Assembly (NCBI GenBank): GCA_947244675.1
Contig: CAMXLV010000061.1
Span: 1 to 9,960, forward strand
DNA: 9,960 nucleotides
Reading direction: 5' to 3'
DNA from: an uncultured Clostridium sp.
Lineage (GTDB): Bacteria; Bacillota_A; Clostridia; TANB77; CAG-508
Below the pieces are notes generated by a model. That model did not search any database and was not told the origin of the DNA. It was given only the letters and a program-made list of their open reading frames with translations. Of the stretch, positions 1 through 7,128 are shown piece after piece. Each line of letters begins with the position of its first letter. Position 1 is the first letter of the stretch. Made by a program: the position numbers and the translations under genes.

Positions 1-1699
1 TAATTCACTTCCTGGTTTTCCTAAAAATTCTTGGTAAATTTTCTTTAATACTGGATTTTCATGTGATTTACGAATATGACTTTTCTCATCAATTGTATAT
101 AAACTATCTGCTCTTAATTTTCTAACATCTACTTCTGCACGTACTTTTGAATTCTTTATTGGCTGTCCACCACCCATAACACATCCACCTGGGCATGCCA
201 TGATTTCAACGAATTGATAATCTGCCTTTCCTGTTTTAATTTCTTCTAATATCTCTTTTGCATTTGCTAAACCACTTGCTGCTACAACCTTTATTTCTTT
301 TCCTGCCATTTTTACAGTTGCCTTTTTGATACCATCACCACCACGAACTTCTTTAAAATCTATTTTTTCTAAATCTTCTCCTGTTAAAGCATCTTGTGCT
401 GTACGAAGTGCCGCTTCCATAACACCTCCTGTTGTTCCAAAAATAGCAGCTGCTCCTGTTGCTTCTCCCATTGGTACATCAAACTCACTATCTTCTAGTT
501 TTGTAAATTCTATATTAGCTTGTTTAATCATCCTAGAAAGTTCTCGTGTTGTAATTACATTATCAACATCATAAAATTCTTCATTTTTCATTTCTTCTCT
601 TTGTCTTTCAAACTTTTTAGCAATACATGGCATAACAGAAACTACATAAATTTTGCTTGGGTCAATCCCTTCCTTTTGAGCATAATAGGTTTTTAGCAGT
701 GTACCAAACATTTGATGTGGTGATTTACAGCTAGATAGATGTGGCAATAATTCTGGATAATTCATTTCTATATATTTTACCCAACCTGGACTACAAGAAG
801 TAATCATAGGAAGATGCTTATTTTCTTTAAATCTCTCCATAAATTCGTTAGCCTCTTCCATAATGGTAAAATCTGCTCCTGTATTAGTATCAAATACCTT
901 ATCAAATCCTAATCTTTTTAAAGCAGTTACCATTTTAGAAGTAACATTTGTTCCAATCGGCATTTGGAATTCTTCTCCGAAGAGCTACTCTAACAGCTGG
1001 TGCTGTTTGTACTATTACATAAGTGTCTGGATCTTTTAATTTTAACCAAACATCATCAATGGTTTCTTTCTCATGCAAAGCACCAGTTGGACAACTTTGA
1101 ATACATTGTCCGCAAAAAGTACAGTTTACATCATTTAAGCTATGATCATAAGCAGTTGAAATACAAGAGTCAAATCCTCTATTAATACAATCAATTGCAC
1201 CTATTTTTTGGACATTTTTACAAGCAGCTACACATCTTCTACACAAAATACATTTATTAAAGTCTCTTACAATAGATGGTGACAAATCGTCTATTTTATG
1301 TAGGTTTTTTTCTCCTTCAAATTCTACTTTTGAAATATTAAATTTCACTGCTAAATTCTGTAATTCACAGTTTCCAGAACGAGTACAGGTTAAACAATCT
1401 TTTGCATGATTAGATATAATTAAATCTAATATAATATGTCTTGCTTCTAATACATTTGGGGTATTAGTATGAACTACCATTCCTTCTTCTACTTTTTGAA
1501 TACAAGAAGTAGCAAATCCTCTTCTTCCCTCTACTTCAACAATACACATTCGGCAATCCCCTACTTCATTTATATCTTTTAAAAAACATAAGGTTGGAAT
1601 GTCTATTCCTGCTTGTTTTGCAGCTTGTAATATAGTAGTTCCTTTTTTAGCTTTTACTTCTTGGTTATCTATAATTAGGGTTATTAATTCTTCTTTCAT
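1..1699 (-). CDS. hydA: [FeFe] hydrogenase catalytic subunit HydA/HndD, partial at window edge, read through one +1 frameshift
   Basis: Catalytic subunit of an NAD-linked, probably electron-bifurcating cytoplasmic [FeFe] hydrogenase. The N-terminal part carries a plant-type [2Fe-2S] site (C38, C49, C52, C66), a His-ligated [4Fe-4S] site (H98, C102, C105, C111) and two [4Fe-4S] motifs (C150/153/156/160 and C193/196/199/203). The zero frame ends at 935, 14 codons after Leu240. Dropping the C of the CGG at 979-977 restores the family sequence VAL-GEEF-MPIGTNVT and the whole H-cluster domain: TSCSPGW (300-306), MPCIAKKFE (about 356) and MACPGGCVMGGG (Cys502). The corrected frame stays open to base 1 (566 residues), about a dozen short of the usual end. 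The ATG at 1699 has AAAGGAGG just upstream. It is the last gene of hydC-hydB-hydA, 75 bases after hydB. The family call is certain; bifurcation is inferred from the subunit set. Confidence 0.95.
977..979 (-). other. +1 frameshift site at in-frame CGG in hydA (CTT-C-GGA)
   Basis: In mRNA sense the text is GCT CTT C GGA GAA GAA. Zero-frame reading gives Leu-Arg-Arg-Arg and ends in TAA at 937-935. Skipping one C gives Leu-Gly-Glu-Glu, matching the conserved segment before the H-cluster domain. There is no homopolymer at the site, so this is not an ordinary run-length slip. It is one of five identical cases in the window. Confidence 0.85.
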
Positions 1700-1774
1700 A
1701 GGTTTCCTCCTTTTCCTCTTGGCTGATTTTGTTTTCTCATTATTTTAAATTACCTGTCATAAATGTATCAATAC

Positions 1775-3635
1775 TTAATTTCCAATTGCTTTAAATGGAC
1801 AGCTAACCAAACAAGTACCACATTTAATGCATTTATCTTGATTGATTATTCTTTTTTCTCTTGCTTCTCCTTCAATCGCACTAACTGGACAAGATTTTTG
1901 GCATAATCCACAGCCTTTACATTTTTCCTCATGAATAACAATTTTAGACATTGCTTTGCATTCTAAAGCTCTACATTCTTTATTTACAGTATGTTCTTTA
2001 AACTCTTCTCTAAAATATTTTAAGGTACTAATTACAGGATTTGGTGCACTTTGCCCGAAGACCACAAATACTTGCTTTTTGGATATTTCTAGCCAACTTT
2101 TCTAGTCGATAAATATCCATTTCGGTTCCTTCTCCCCTACATAGTTTTTCTAATATTTCATGCATCCTCTTTGTTCCAATACGACAAGGTGTACACTTAC
2201 CACAACTTTCACTTACTGTAAATTCTAAATAGAACTTAGCCAAAGAGACCATACATTTCGTATCATCCATTACGATTAATCCACCAGATCCCATCATAGA
2301 ACCAATTTGTTTTAAAGATTCATAATCAATTGGTGTATCTAAATGTTCTTTTGGAATACATCCACCAGATGGACCTCCTGTTTGAGCTGCTTTAAAATCT
2401 CTTCCATTTGGAATGCCACCACCAATGTCATATACAATTTCACGTAAAGTAGTTCCCATAGGCACTTCCACAAGACCAATATTATTTACATTTCCTCCTA
2501 GAGCAAATACTTTTGTTCCTTTTGAATTTTCTGTACCAATAGAAGCATACCATTTACTTCCCTTTAAAATAATTTGTGCTATATTAGCATATGTCTCTAC
2601 ATTATTAATTAAAGTTGGTTTTCCCCATAGTCCTGCTACTGCTGGATAAGGAGGTTTTACTCTTGGTTGCCCTCTTTTTCCTTCAATTGATTCTAATAAA
2701 GCTGTTTCTTCCCCACAAACAAATGCTCCTGCTCCTAATCGAATATCAATATCAAAATCAAATTTAGTATCAAAAATATGACTTCCCAGTACCCCATACT
2801 CTCTTGCTTGCTTAATTGCTATCTCCAAGCGTTTTACTGCAATTGGATATTCCGCTCTTACATAAATATAGCCTTTGTTAGCTCCAATACAATAAGCTGC
2901 TATCGCCATTGCTTCTATAATAGAATGAGGATCACCTTCTAAAATACTTCGATCCATAAAAGCTCCTGGATCACCTTCATCAGCATTACATACTACATAT
3001 TTTTGTTTTCCTTCAGAAGCTTTTGTTAATTCCCATTTCTTTCCTGTTGGGAATCCAGCACCCCCTCTTCCTCGAATACCAGATTGTTTAATTTCTTCAA
3101 TTACTTCTTCTTGTGTCATACTCGTTAATACTTTTTCTAATGCTAAATAACCATCAAATGCTATGTATTCATCAATTTCTTCTGGATTAATCACACCACA
3201 ATTTTTAAGAGCAATTCTTTTTTGTTTTTTATAAAAATTCAAATCATCTAAAGAATTTACCTTTGTTCCATCAATATCTTTGGCTAATAATCTTTCTACT
3301 TTTTTTCCTTCTATGATATGTGTTTGAATAATTTCCTCACAATCTTCTGGCTTTACACACGCATAAAAAGTATCTTCAGGGCGAATAATTACAATAGGCC
3401 CTTTTGCACATAAACCAAAACAACCAGTTTTAATAACCCTTACATTTTCAATCTTTTTTTCTGTTAAGATTTTTTTAAAATTTTCTAATATTTGAGGTGA
3501 TTTAGAAGAAGTACAACCCGTCCCTTGACAAACTAGAATATGTTTTTCTCTGCCATCTGCTTTGGTATTTACTCTTAAGTCTAATTCTTTTCTCTTTTCC
3601 TCTCTTATTTGATGAAGTTCTTGTATGGTTTTCAC
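1775..3635 (-). CDS. hydB: NAD(P)H-binding hydrogenase subunit HydB/HndC (NuoF-like), read through one +1 frameshift
   Basis: Flavoprotein subunit that exchanges electrons between NAD(H) and the hydrogenase. Domains: an N-terminal thioredoxin-like [2Fe-2S] domain (C36, C41, C72, C76; in some operons this is the separate HndB protein); the NuoF core with GIRGRGGAGFPTG (near 187), CNADEGDPGAF (near 220) and the Gly-rich GAGAFVCGEE segment; the SCGKCTPCR cluster motif (near 482); and a C-terminal two-[4Fe-4S] ferredoxin domain with CKGCGLCQKSCP and CIKCGTCLVSCP. The zero frame stops at 2028. Dropping the C of CGG at 2057-2055 joins SICGL to GQSAPNP, the conserved NuoF text, giving 619 residues, normal for the family. 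The start is GTG at 3635, supported by AAAGGAGG eight bases upstream. It lies 28 bases after hydC. Confidence 0.95.
2055..2057 (-). other. +1 frameshift site at in-frame CGG in hydB (CTT-C-GGG)
   Basis: In mRNA sense: TGT GGT CTT C GGG CAA AGT GCA. Zero-frame reading continues as Arg-Ala-Lys-Cys and ends at 2028; skipping C gives the conserved Cys-Gly-Leu-Gly-Gln-Ser-Ala-Pro-Asn-Pro. The Gly after Leu is strongly conserved in NuoF/HydB, so GGG read as Gly is well supported here. Without the shift, the C-terminal two-cluster ferredoxin domain is lost. Confidence 0.87.
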
Positions 3636-3643
3636 TTAGCATT

Positions 3644-3651
3644 CCTCCTTT
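3644..3651 (-). promoter_or_regulatory. Ribosome binding site fixing the GTG start of hydB
   Basis: AAAGGAGG is followed by eight bases and then GTG at 3635-3633. The nearby ATG at 3642 is in another frame and overlaps the binding site spacing, so GTG is the supported start. Confidence 0.8.
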
Positions 3652-3663
3652 ATTTTCATTTTT

Positions 3664-4158
3664 CTATTTTTCCATTAATTCATCTAATACTTGATCTAAT
3701 TTCTGAACAGTTGCTTTTCCATAAACTTCTCCATTTACCGTAAAAACTGGTGCTAATCCGCAAGCACCAACGCATCTAGTTTCTTCAATAGAAAACATAC
3801 CATCCTCTGTTGTTTCTCCTGGATTTATTTTTAGACGTTCTAGTAATCGATCCATTATTTTTTGTGAACCTTTTACAAAACAAGCTGTTCCCAAGCATAC
3901 TGATATATTATATTTTCCTTTTGGTTTTAACGAAAATCTTGAATAAAAAGTAACAACTCCATAAATTTCTGCCATTGGTATGGATAAAAATTCTGATAAT
4001 TCTTTTTGAACATCCATTGGAACATAACCATAATGCTCTTGAATTTCATTTAGCATTTGAATTAAATTATCTTTAATTGGTTGATATGTTAAAAAAAGTT
4101 CTTCTATAAATATGTCTTTCTTTCCACAGCAACATTGTTTCTTCTCATTTTCTTGCAT
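3664..4158 (-). CDS. hydC: [2Fe-2S] hydrogenase subunit HydC/HndA (NuoE-like)
   Basis: Small thioredoxin-fold subunit that carries one [2Fe-2S] cluster and pairs with the NuoF-like HydB. At 164 residues it is of normal family length. The four ligands are C88 and C93 (VCLGTACFVKG) and C129 and C133 (RCVGACGLAP), with the family signature YGVVTFYSRF before them. An unusual CCC run sits at residues 9-11, near the N-terminus; its role is unknown. The ATG at 4158 is preceded by AGGGAGG. It is the first gene of the hyd operon, behind a promoter at 4204-4232. It contains no in-frame CGG and its frame is intact. Confidence 0.95.
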   Translation of the reverse strand: MQENEKKQCCCGKKDIFIEELFLTYQPIKDNLIQMLNEIQEHYGYVPMDVQKELSEFLSIPMAEIYGVVTFYSRFSLKPKGKYNISVCLGTACFVKGSQKIMDRLLERLKINPGETTEDGMFSIEETRCVGACGLAPVFTVNGEVYGKATVQKLDQVLDELMEK

Positions 4159-4203
4159 ATTTTTTTCCTCCCTTTAATAATATGTTATTACATTACTGTT
4201 TCA

Positions 4204-4232
4204 ATTATATCAAACTCAATTTTTTTATACAA
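4204..4232 (-). promoter_or_regulatory. Sigma-A-like promoter of the hydCBA operon
   Basis: On the minus strand, TTGTAT (4232-4227), a 17-base spacer and TATAAT (4209-4204) form a near-consensus promoter about 45 bases upstream of the hydC start. A second TTGACA lies further upstream at 4263-4258, but no good -10 is spaced from it. Confidence 0.65.
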
Positions 4233-4252
4233 TGTTTTTTAAAAATTTTATA

Positions 4253-4297
4253 CTTTTTGTCAAATTTTGTTTTTTTTATTGACTTTTTGACAAAAAG
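4253..4297. repeat. Inverted and palindromic TTGACAAAAAG repeats between hydC and the DUF5684 gene
   Basis: CTTTTTGTCAA (4253-4263) and TTGACAAAAAG (4287-4297) are perfect 11-bp inverted copies, 23 bases apart. The right copy also sits in a local palindrome, CTTTTTG-A-CAAAAAG (4283-4297), giving a third, one-mismatch half-site. The elements lie between two divergent promoters and overlap the -35 region of the plus-strand gene, so they could bind a regulator. Because the sequence is low-complexity A/T, chance is possible. Confidence 0.4.
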
Positions 4298-4306
4298 GTG
4301 TAAAAT
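4279..4306 (+). promoter_or_regulatory. Likely promoter of the DUF5684-like gene
   Basis: TTGACT (4279-4284), a 16-base spacer and TAAAAT (4301-4306) precede the gene, whose ribosome binding site AAAAGGAGG lies at 4325-4333. An overlapping TTGACA (4287-4292) is too close to any good -10. Confidence 0.55.
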
Positions 4307-4340
4307 ATAGTTACATAAAAAAATAAAAGGAGGATTCATT

Positions 4341-4820
4341 ATGGGATACGGTTATTCAACTTACTATGGTAGTTACCCATCATCTAGTGAAATTTCTGCA
4401 GCAGCTGCATCTACTCTTATTGGAGCTTTAATGGTATATATTGTAATCATTTTAGCAATTGCCATTGTTCAAATTGTAGCTATGTGGAAAATCTTTACCA
4501 AAGCAGGAGAAAAAGGATGGAAAGCAATTATTCCAATTTACAACTTTGTTATTCTATTCAAAATTTCTGGACTTTCTCCATGGTTAATTCTAGTGTTTTT
4601 AGCTGCTATCATTCCATTTATTGGATGGATTGCACCAATTGCACTAAATGCCGTTTTAGCTTACAAATTAGCTAAATCATTTGGAAAAGATGGTGGTTGG
4701 GCTGTTGGACTATATTTCTTAGCACCTATTTTCTATATGATACTAGGATTTGGTAGTTCTAAATATGTTGGACCAGGTGGAGAAGCAACTCAAACTACTA
4801 CATCAACATCTAACGAATAA
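4341..4820 (+). CDS. Small integral membrane protein, DUF5684-like
   Basis: A 159-residue membrane protein of unknown function. The segment WKIFTKAGEKGWKAIIPIYN (residues 49-68) is typical of the DUF5684 family, often annotated only as a signal-peptidase-I-like neighbour or hypothetical protein. Hydrophobic segments lie at about 25-48, 80-108 and 118-137. The N-terminus is Tyr/Ser/Gly-rich (GYGYSTYYGSY) and the tail is Thr/Ser-rich and hydrophilic. The start is supported by AGGAGG eight bases before ATG. It is transcribed alone, divergent from hydCBA and convergent with ispH, and ends at a shared terminator. Family assignment is from memory of the signature; no enzymatic motif is visible. Confidence 0.85.
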   Translation: MGYGYSTYYGSYPSSSEISAAAASTLIGALMVYIVIILAIAIVQIVAMWKIFTKAGEKGWKAIIPIYNFVILFKISGLSPWLILVFLAAIIPFIGWIAPIALNAVLAYKLAKSFGKDGGWAVGLYFLAPIFYMILGFGSSKYVGPGGEATQTTTSTSNE

Positions 4821-4833
4821 GAAAAACACATAT

Positions 4834-4868
4834 AAAAAAGAAGGTATTTTCATTTTACCTTCTTTTTT
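4834..4868. terminator. Bidirectional intrinsic terminator between the DUF5684 gene and ispH
   Basis: A perfect 13-bp stem, AAAAAAGAAGGTA (4834-4846) against TACCTTCTTTTTT (4856-4868), encloses a 9-base loop. The A-run on one side and T-run on the other give a U-tract in either direction, suited to two convergent genes. It overlaps the last codons of ispH (stop at 4850-4852). Confidence 0.85.
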
Positions 4869-5708
4869 AATATATTAATAACTTCTTCTATACTTTCTTT
4901 TGGTGTTGAAGCTCCTGACATAATCCCTATTTTATGAAATGTTTTTTGCAATTCTAATTCTTTTGCTTCTTCAATTAAAAATGTATTAGGACAATTTTTT
5001 TTAGCAATTTCATAAAGTTTTCTTGTATTAGAACTATTTTTTCCTCCAATAATAATCATACTATCTACCTTTTTAGCGAGTTCTTCTGTTTCTTCTTGTC
5101 TTAACCTCGTTGTTTGGCAAATTGTATTCTGGGCTACAAAAATAATCTTTTCGTTTACTTGCTCTTGTATTTTTTTCTTTATTTTTTCAAATTTTTCCAA
5201 AGAATATGTTGTTTGTGCCATTAACATCAATTTATTTTTTCCTGTTATTTGAAATGCTTCCATTGCTTCTTGTAATTCTTCTTCTTTCTCAAAAATAAAA
5301 GAATCTTTTCCACAATAGCTAAGTGTTCCTATATTTTCTGGATGCTCTTTTTTGCCTAATAAAAAAATAAAATAATCCTTTTCTTTATATTCTTGTGCTA
5401 TTTTATGTACTTTTAAAACATGATGACAAGTAAAGTCTTTTACTTTTATTCCTTTGTTTTTTGCTATCTGGTACCATTCTTTTGAAATACCATGTGCACG
5501 AATTAAAACCTCCTCTTTGGCTTCTTCGATATTTTCAATTGTTTTTATACCTAAATCTTCCAATTTTTTGACCACTTGTTTGTTATGAACGATTTCTCCT
5601 AAACAATAAATTGCTCCTTTATTTTTTTTAGCTTCCTCCATCGCTCCTTGTACTGCCCTTTCAACACCGTAACAAAAAGAAGCTGTTTTTCCGACAAATG
5701 ATTTCCAT
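4850..5708 (-). CDS. ispH: 4-hydroxy-3-methylbut-2-enyl diphosphate reductase IspH, read through a +1 frameshift at codon 6
   Basis: Last enzyme of the MEP isoprenoid pathway: a [4Fe-4S] enzyme that reduces HMBPP to IPP and DMAPP. From the ATG at 5708 the zero frame reads Met-Glu-Ile-Ile-Cys-Arg and soon stops. Dropping the C of CGG at 5693-5691 yields MEIIC-GKTASFCYGVERAV, the expected N-terminus, giving 285 residues. Cluster cysteines fall at C12, C94 and C197, with H41 (EIVHN), H122 (EHPE), T166/T167 (QTT), SSNT and the final GASTP motif. An ATG-only start inside the zero-shift frame (5641) would lack C12 and be inactive. AAGGAG lies about 12 bases upstream of the ATG. The usual Cys-Pro after C94 is Cys-His here. 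The gene follows the truncated pyrK by 26 bases. Confidence 0.93.
5691..5693 (-). other. +1 frameshift site at in-frame CGG in ispH (TGT-C-GGA)
   Basis: In mRNA sense: ATG GAA ATC ATT TGT C GGA AAA ACA. Zero-frame reading gives an 15-residue dead-end peptide; skipping C gives Gly-Lys-Thr-Ala-Ser-Phe-Cys, where IspH normally has a small residue then Lys-x-Ala-Gly-Phe-Cys. Because it is at codon 6, essentially all of the enzyme depends on the shift. Confidence 0.85.
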
Positions 5709-5734
5709 TATTTTCAAAATCTCCTTTTTTCTTT

Positions 5735-6175
5735 TTAAGTTAGCATATTTTTAATTTCTTGTTTTAGTTCTTCTACCATATTTTCTTGTTTTGCACATTT
5801 AGCTAACTCATATAAAGGAAATACACCAATTCCACCACCAATAATTGCCATATTTTGACTTTTTTCATATTTAAAAGTTCCATAGCCAATTGGACCTATT
5901 ACATCTATTTCTTTACCAACTTCTCTTTTTGCTAAAATCTCAGTACCTTTTCCCTTCACTTGAAAAATAAATTCCAAAATTCCTTTTTCTCTATCCATAT
6001 GATAAATACTAATTGGTCTTCTCAAAAAAGGATCGGTTTGCTCTGTTACCCTTATTTCTATAAAATTGCCAGGTTTAGCCTCTTCTACAATCTCTGGTGC
6101 TTGTATTGCAAACAAAAAAATATCTGGCTTTAATTGTTCTTTTTTCACTAATTGTGCCATTATATGTTTTGCCAT
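5735..6175 (-). CDS. pyrK: PyrK-like dihydroorotate dehydrogenase electron-transfer subunit, truncated
   Basis: PyrK carries electrons from PyrD (class 1B dihydroorotate dehydrogenase) to NAD through FAD and a [2Fe-2S] cluster. Visible here are the FAD-binding barrel motif FLRRPISI (residues 51-58), the KGKGTEIL segment, DVIGPIGYG and the NAD-domain start IIGGGIGVFPLYELAK. The protein ends at residue 146, where the family runs to about 230-260; the rest of the NAD domain and the C-terminal four-Cys [2Fe-2S] loop are missing. The last 15 or so residues, rich in Glu and Lys, do not resemble PyrK, as if a deletion joined it to another end near 5785. No in-frame CGG is present, so this loss is not explained by the frameshift rule. 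The start at 6175 has AAGGAGG upstream, 21 bases after pyrF. PyrD is not in the window. It may be a pseudogene or an assembly collapse. Confidence 0.75.
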   Translation of the reverse strand: MAKHIMAQLVKKEQLKPDIFLFAIQAPEIVEEAKPGNFIEIRVTEQTDPFLRRPISIYHMDREKGILEFIFQVKGKGTEILAKREVGKEIDVIGPIGYGTFKYEKSQNMAIIGGGIGVFPLYELAKCAKQENMVEELKQEIKNMLT

Positions 6176-6196
6176 TTTCTTTCCTCCTTAACTTTT

Positions 6197-7128
6197 TTAA
6201 CCTAATTTCATTGCTTGATTTAATTCTTCTTTCATTCTTAAAGCTTCTTGTCTTGTTGCTTTAGCATACTCTTCTTCTGTATATTGCTCTTTCCATCTCT
6301 CAGCTTTGTAAGCACACATTAAACTTCTAGAAGCATTTACAATACCACCTAACTGTTTGTGATCAAAACCGCTTAACAATATCACTAGCTTTTCCCCCTT
6401 GTGCTCCATAACCTGGTATCAGAAAAAAAGTATGAGGTGCTTCTTTTCTAATCTGTTCTAATTGTTCTGGATAAGTTGCTCCTACTACTGCTGCTACACT
6501 ACTATAACCATAATCTCCTCTTAATTCTTCCCCCCAAGCTTCTACTAAATTTGCAACTTCTCTATAAACTTCTTTCTTTCCTTCTAGTTTTAAATCTTGT
6601 AATTCTCCTGAGGATGGATTAGAAGTTTTAACTAATACAAAAATTCCTTTATCATATTTTTTACAATCTTCAATAAATGGCTTTACGCAATCAGTTCCCA
6701 TATATGGATTAACTGTTACAAAATCCACATCATAAATCGCTTCTTCTTTTTCTCCAATTGGTGTTTTTCCTAAAAATGCATTTGAATATCCGTGTTGCAG
6801 TTGAGCCAATATCTCCTCTTTTTATATCAGCAATTACAACCATTTTCTTTTCTTTGGCGTAACGGCATGTTTCTTTAAAAGCTTCCATTCCTGGAATTCC
6901 ATACATTTCGTAAAAAGCAATTTGTACCTTTGCTGCTGGAATAATGTCACAAGTACTATCAACTAAGGCTTTGTTAAACTCTATTATTGCTTTTGCCACT
7001 CCTTCTAAAGTTTTAGGATATCGGCTTGTTATACATTTTGGTAACATTTCATATCTTGGATCTAATCCAATTACAGTTGGATTATTCGTTTGTTTTATCT
7101 TTTCTATTAATTGATCAATTGCCTTCAT
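6197..7128 (-). CDS. pyrF: Orotidine-5'-phosphate decarboxylase PyrF, read through two +1 frameshifts
   Basis: Final step of UMP synthesis: decarboxylation of OMP. Three overlapping reading-frame pieces join into one 309-residue protein of the longer bacterial OMP decarboxylase type if a C is skipped at each of two CGG codons (6792-6790 and 6371-6369). Motifs: GLDPR (21-25), the catalytic D101-x-K103-x-x-D106 in DIKRGDIGSTA, VNPYMG, the phosphate-site segment LIPGYGAQGG before the second shift, and GGIVNASR after it. The start is taken as ATG at 7128, which overlaps the stop of the upstream ArsC/Spx-like gene as ATGA, with GGAGAG upstream. An earlier in-frame ATG at 7143 is less likely. Total frame arithmetic is exact: 932 bases minus two gives 310 codons with stop. 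Confidence 0.93.
6369..6371 (-). other. +1 frameshift site at in-frame CGG in pyrF, second of two (AAG-C-GGT)
   Basis: In mRNA sense: GAT ATT GTT AAG C GGT TTT GAT CAC. Zero-frame reading is Lys-Arg-Phe-stop. Skipping C gives Lys-Gly-Phe-Asp-His and leads into LGGIVNASRSLMCAY, the conserved C-terminal part of the enzyme. Confidence 0.83.
6790..6792 (-). other. +1 frameshift site at in-frame CGG in pyrF, first of two (ACA-C-GGA)
   Basis: In mRNA sense: TCA ACT GCA ACA C GGA TAT TCA AAT. Skipping C gives STAT-GYSNAFLG, which continues the conserved segment after the DIKRGD catalytic motif. Zero-frame reading loses all similarity and ends about 20 codons later. Confidence 0.83.

Noticed and set aside
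326..574. Plus-strand open frame opposite hydA
   Set aside because: It is antisense to the conserved H-cluster domain, is low-complexity Ser/Pro-rich and has no ribosome binding site.
1775..2065. Separate two-[4Fe-4S] ferredoxin gene downstream of hydB
   Set aside because: Its first residues (GQSAPNPVISTLKYF) are the conserved continuation of the NuoF family, and its apparent start lies inside the hydB frame, so it is the HydB C-terminal domain.
5735..6175. Explaining the short PyrK by another CGG frameshift
   Set aside because: No CGG is present in the gene on the sense strand, and no frame downstream encodes the missing [2Fe-2S] loop before ispH begins.
6197..6409. Three separate small genes in the pyrF region
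   Set aside because: The three pieces overlap and together form one continuous OMP decarboxylase when two bases are skipped; the internal starts have no convincing ribosome binding sites.
977..6792. Reading hydA, hydB, ispH and pyrF as pseudogenes or as random sequencing indels
   Set aside because: All five shifts are the same single extra C at a zero-frame CGG, the motifs on both sides are intact, and no other kind of indel is seen in these genes. A systematic base-calling error remains possible but would have to depend on reading frame.
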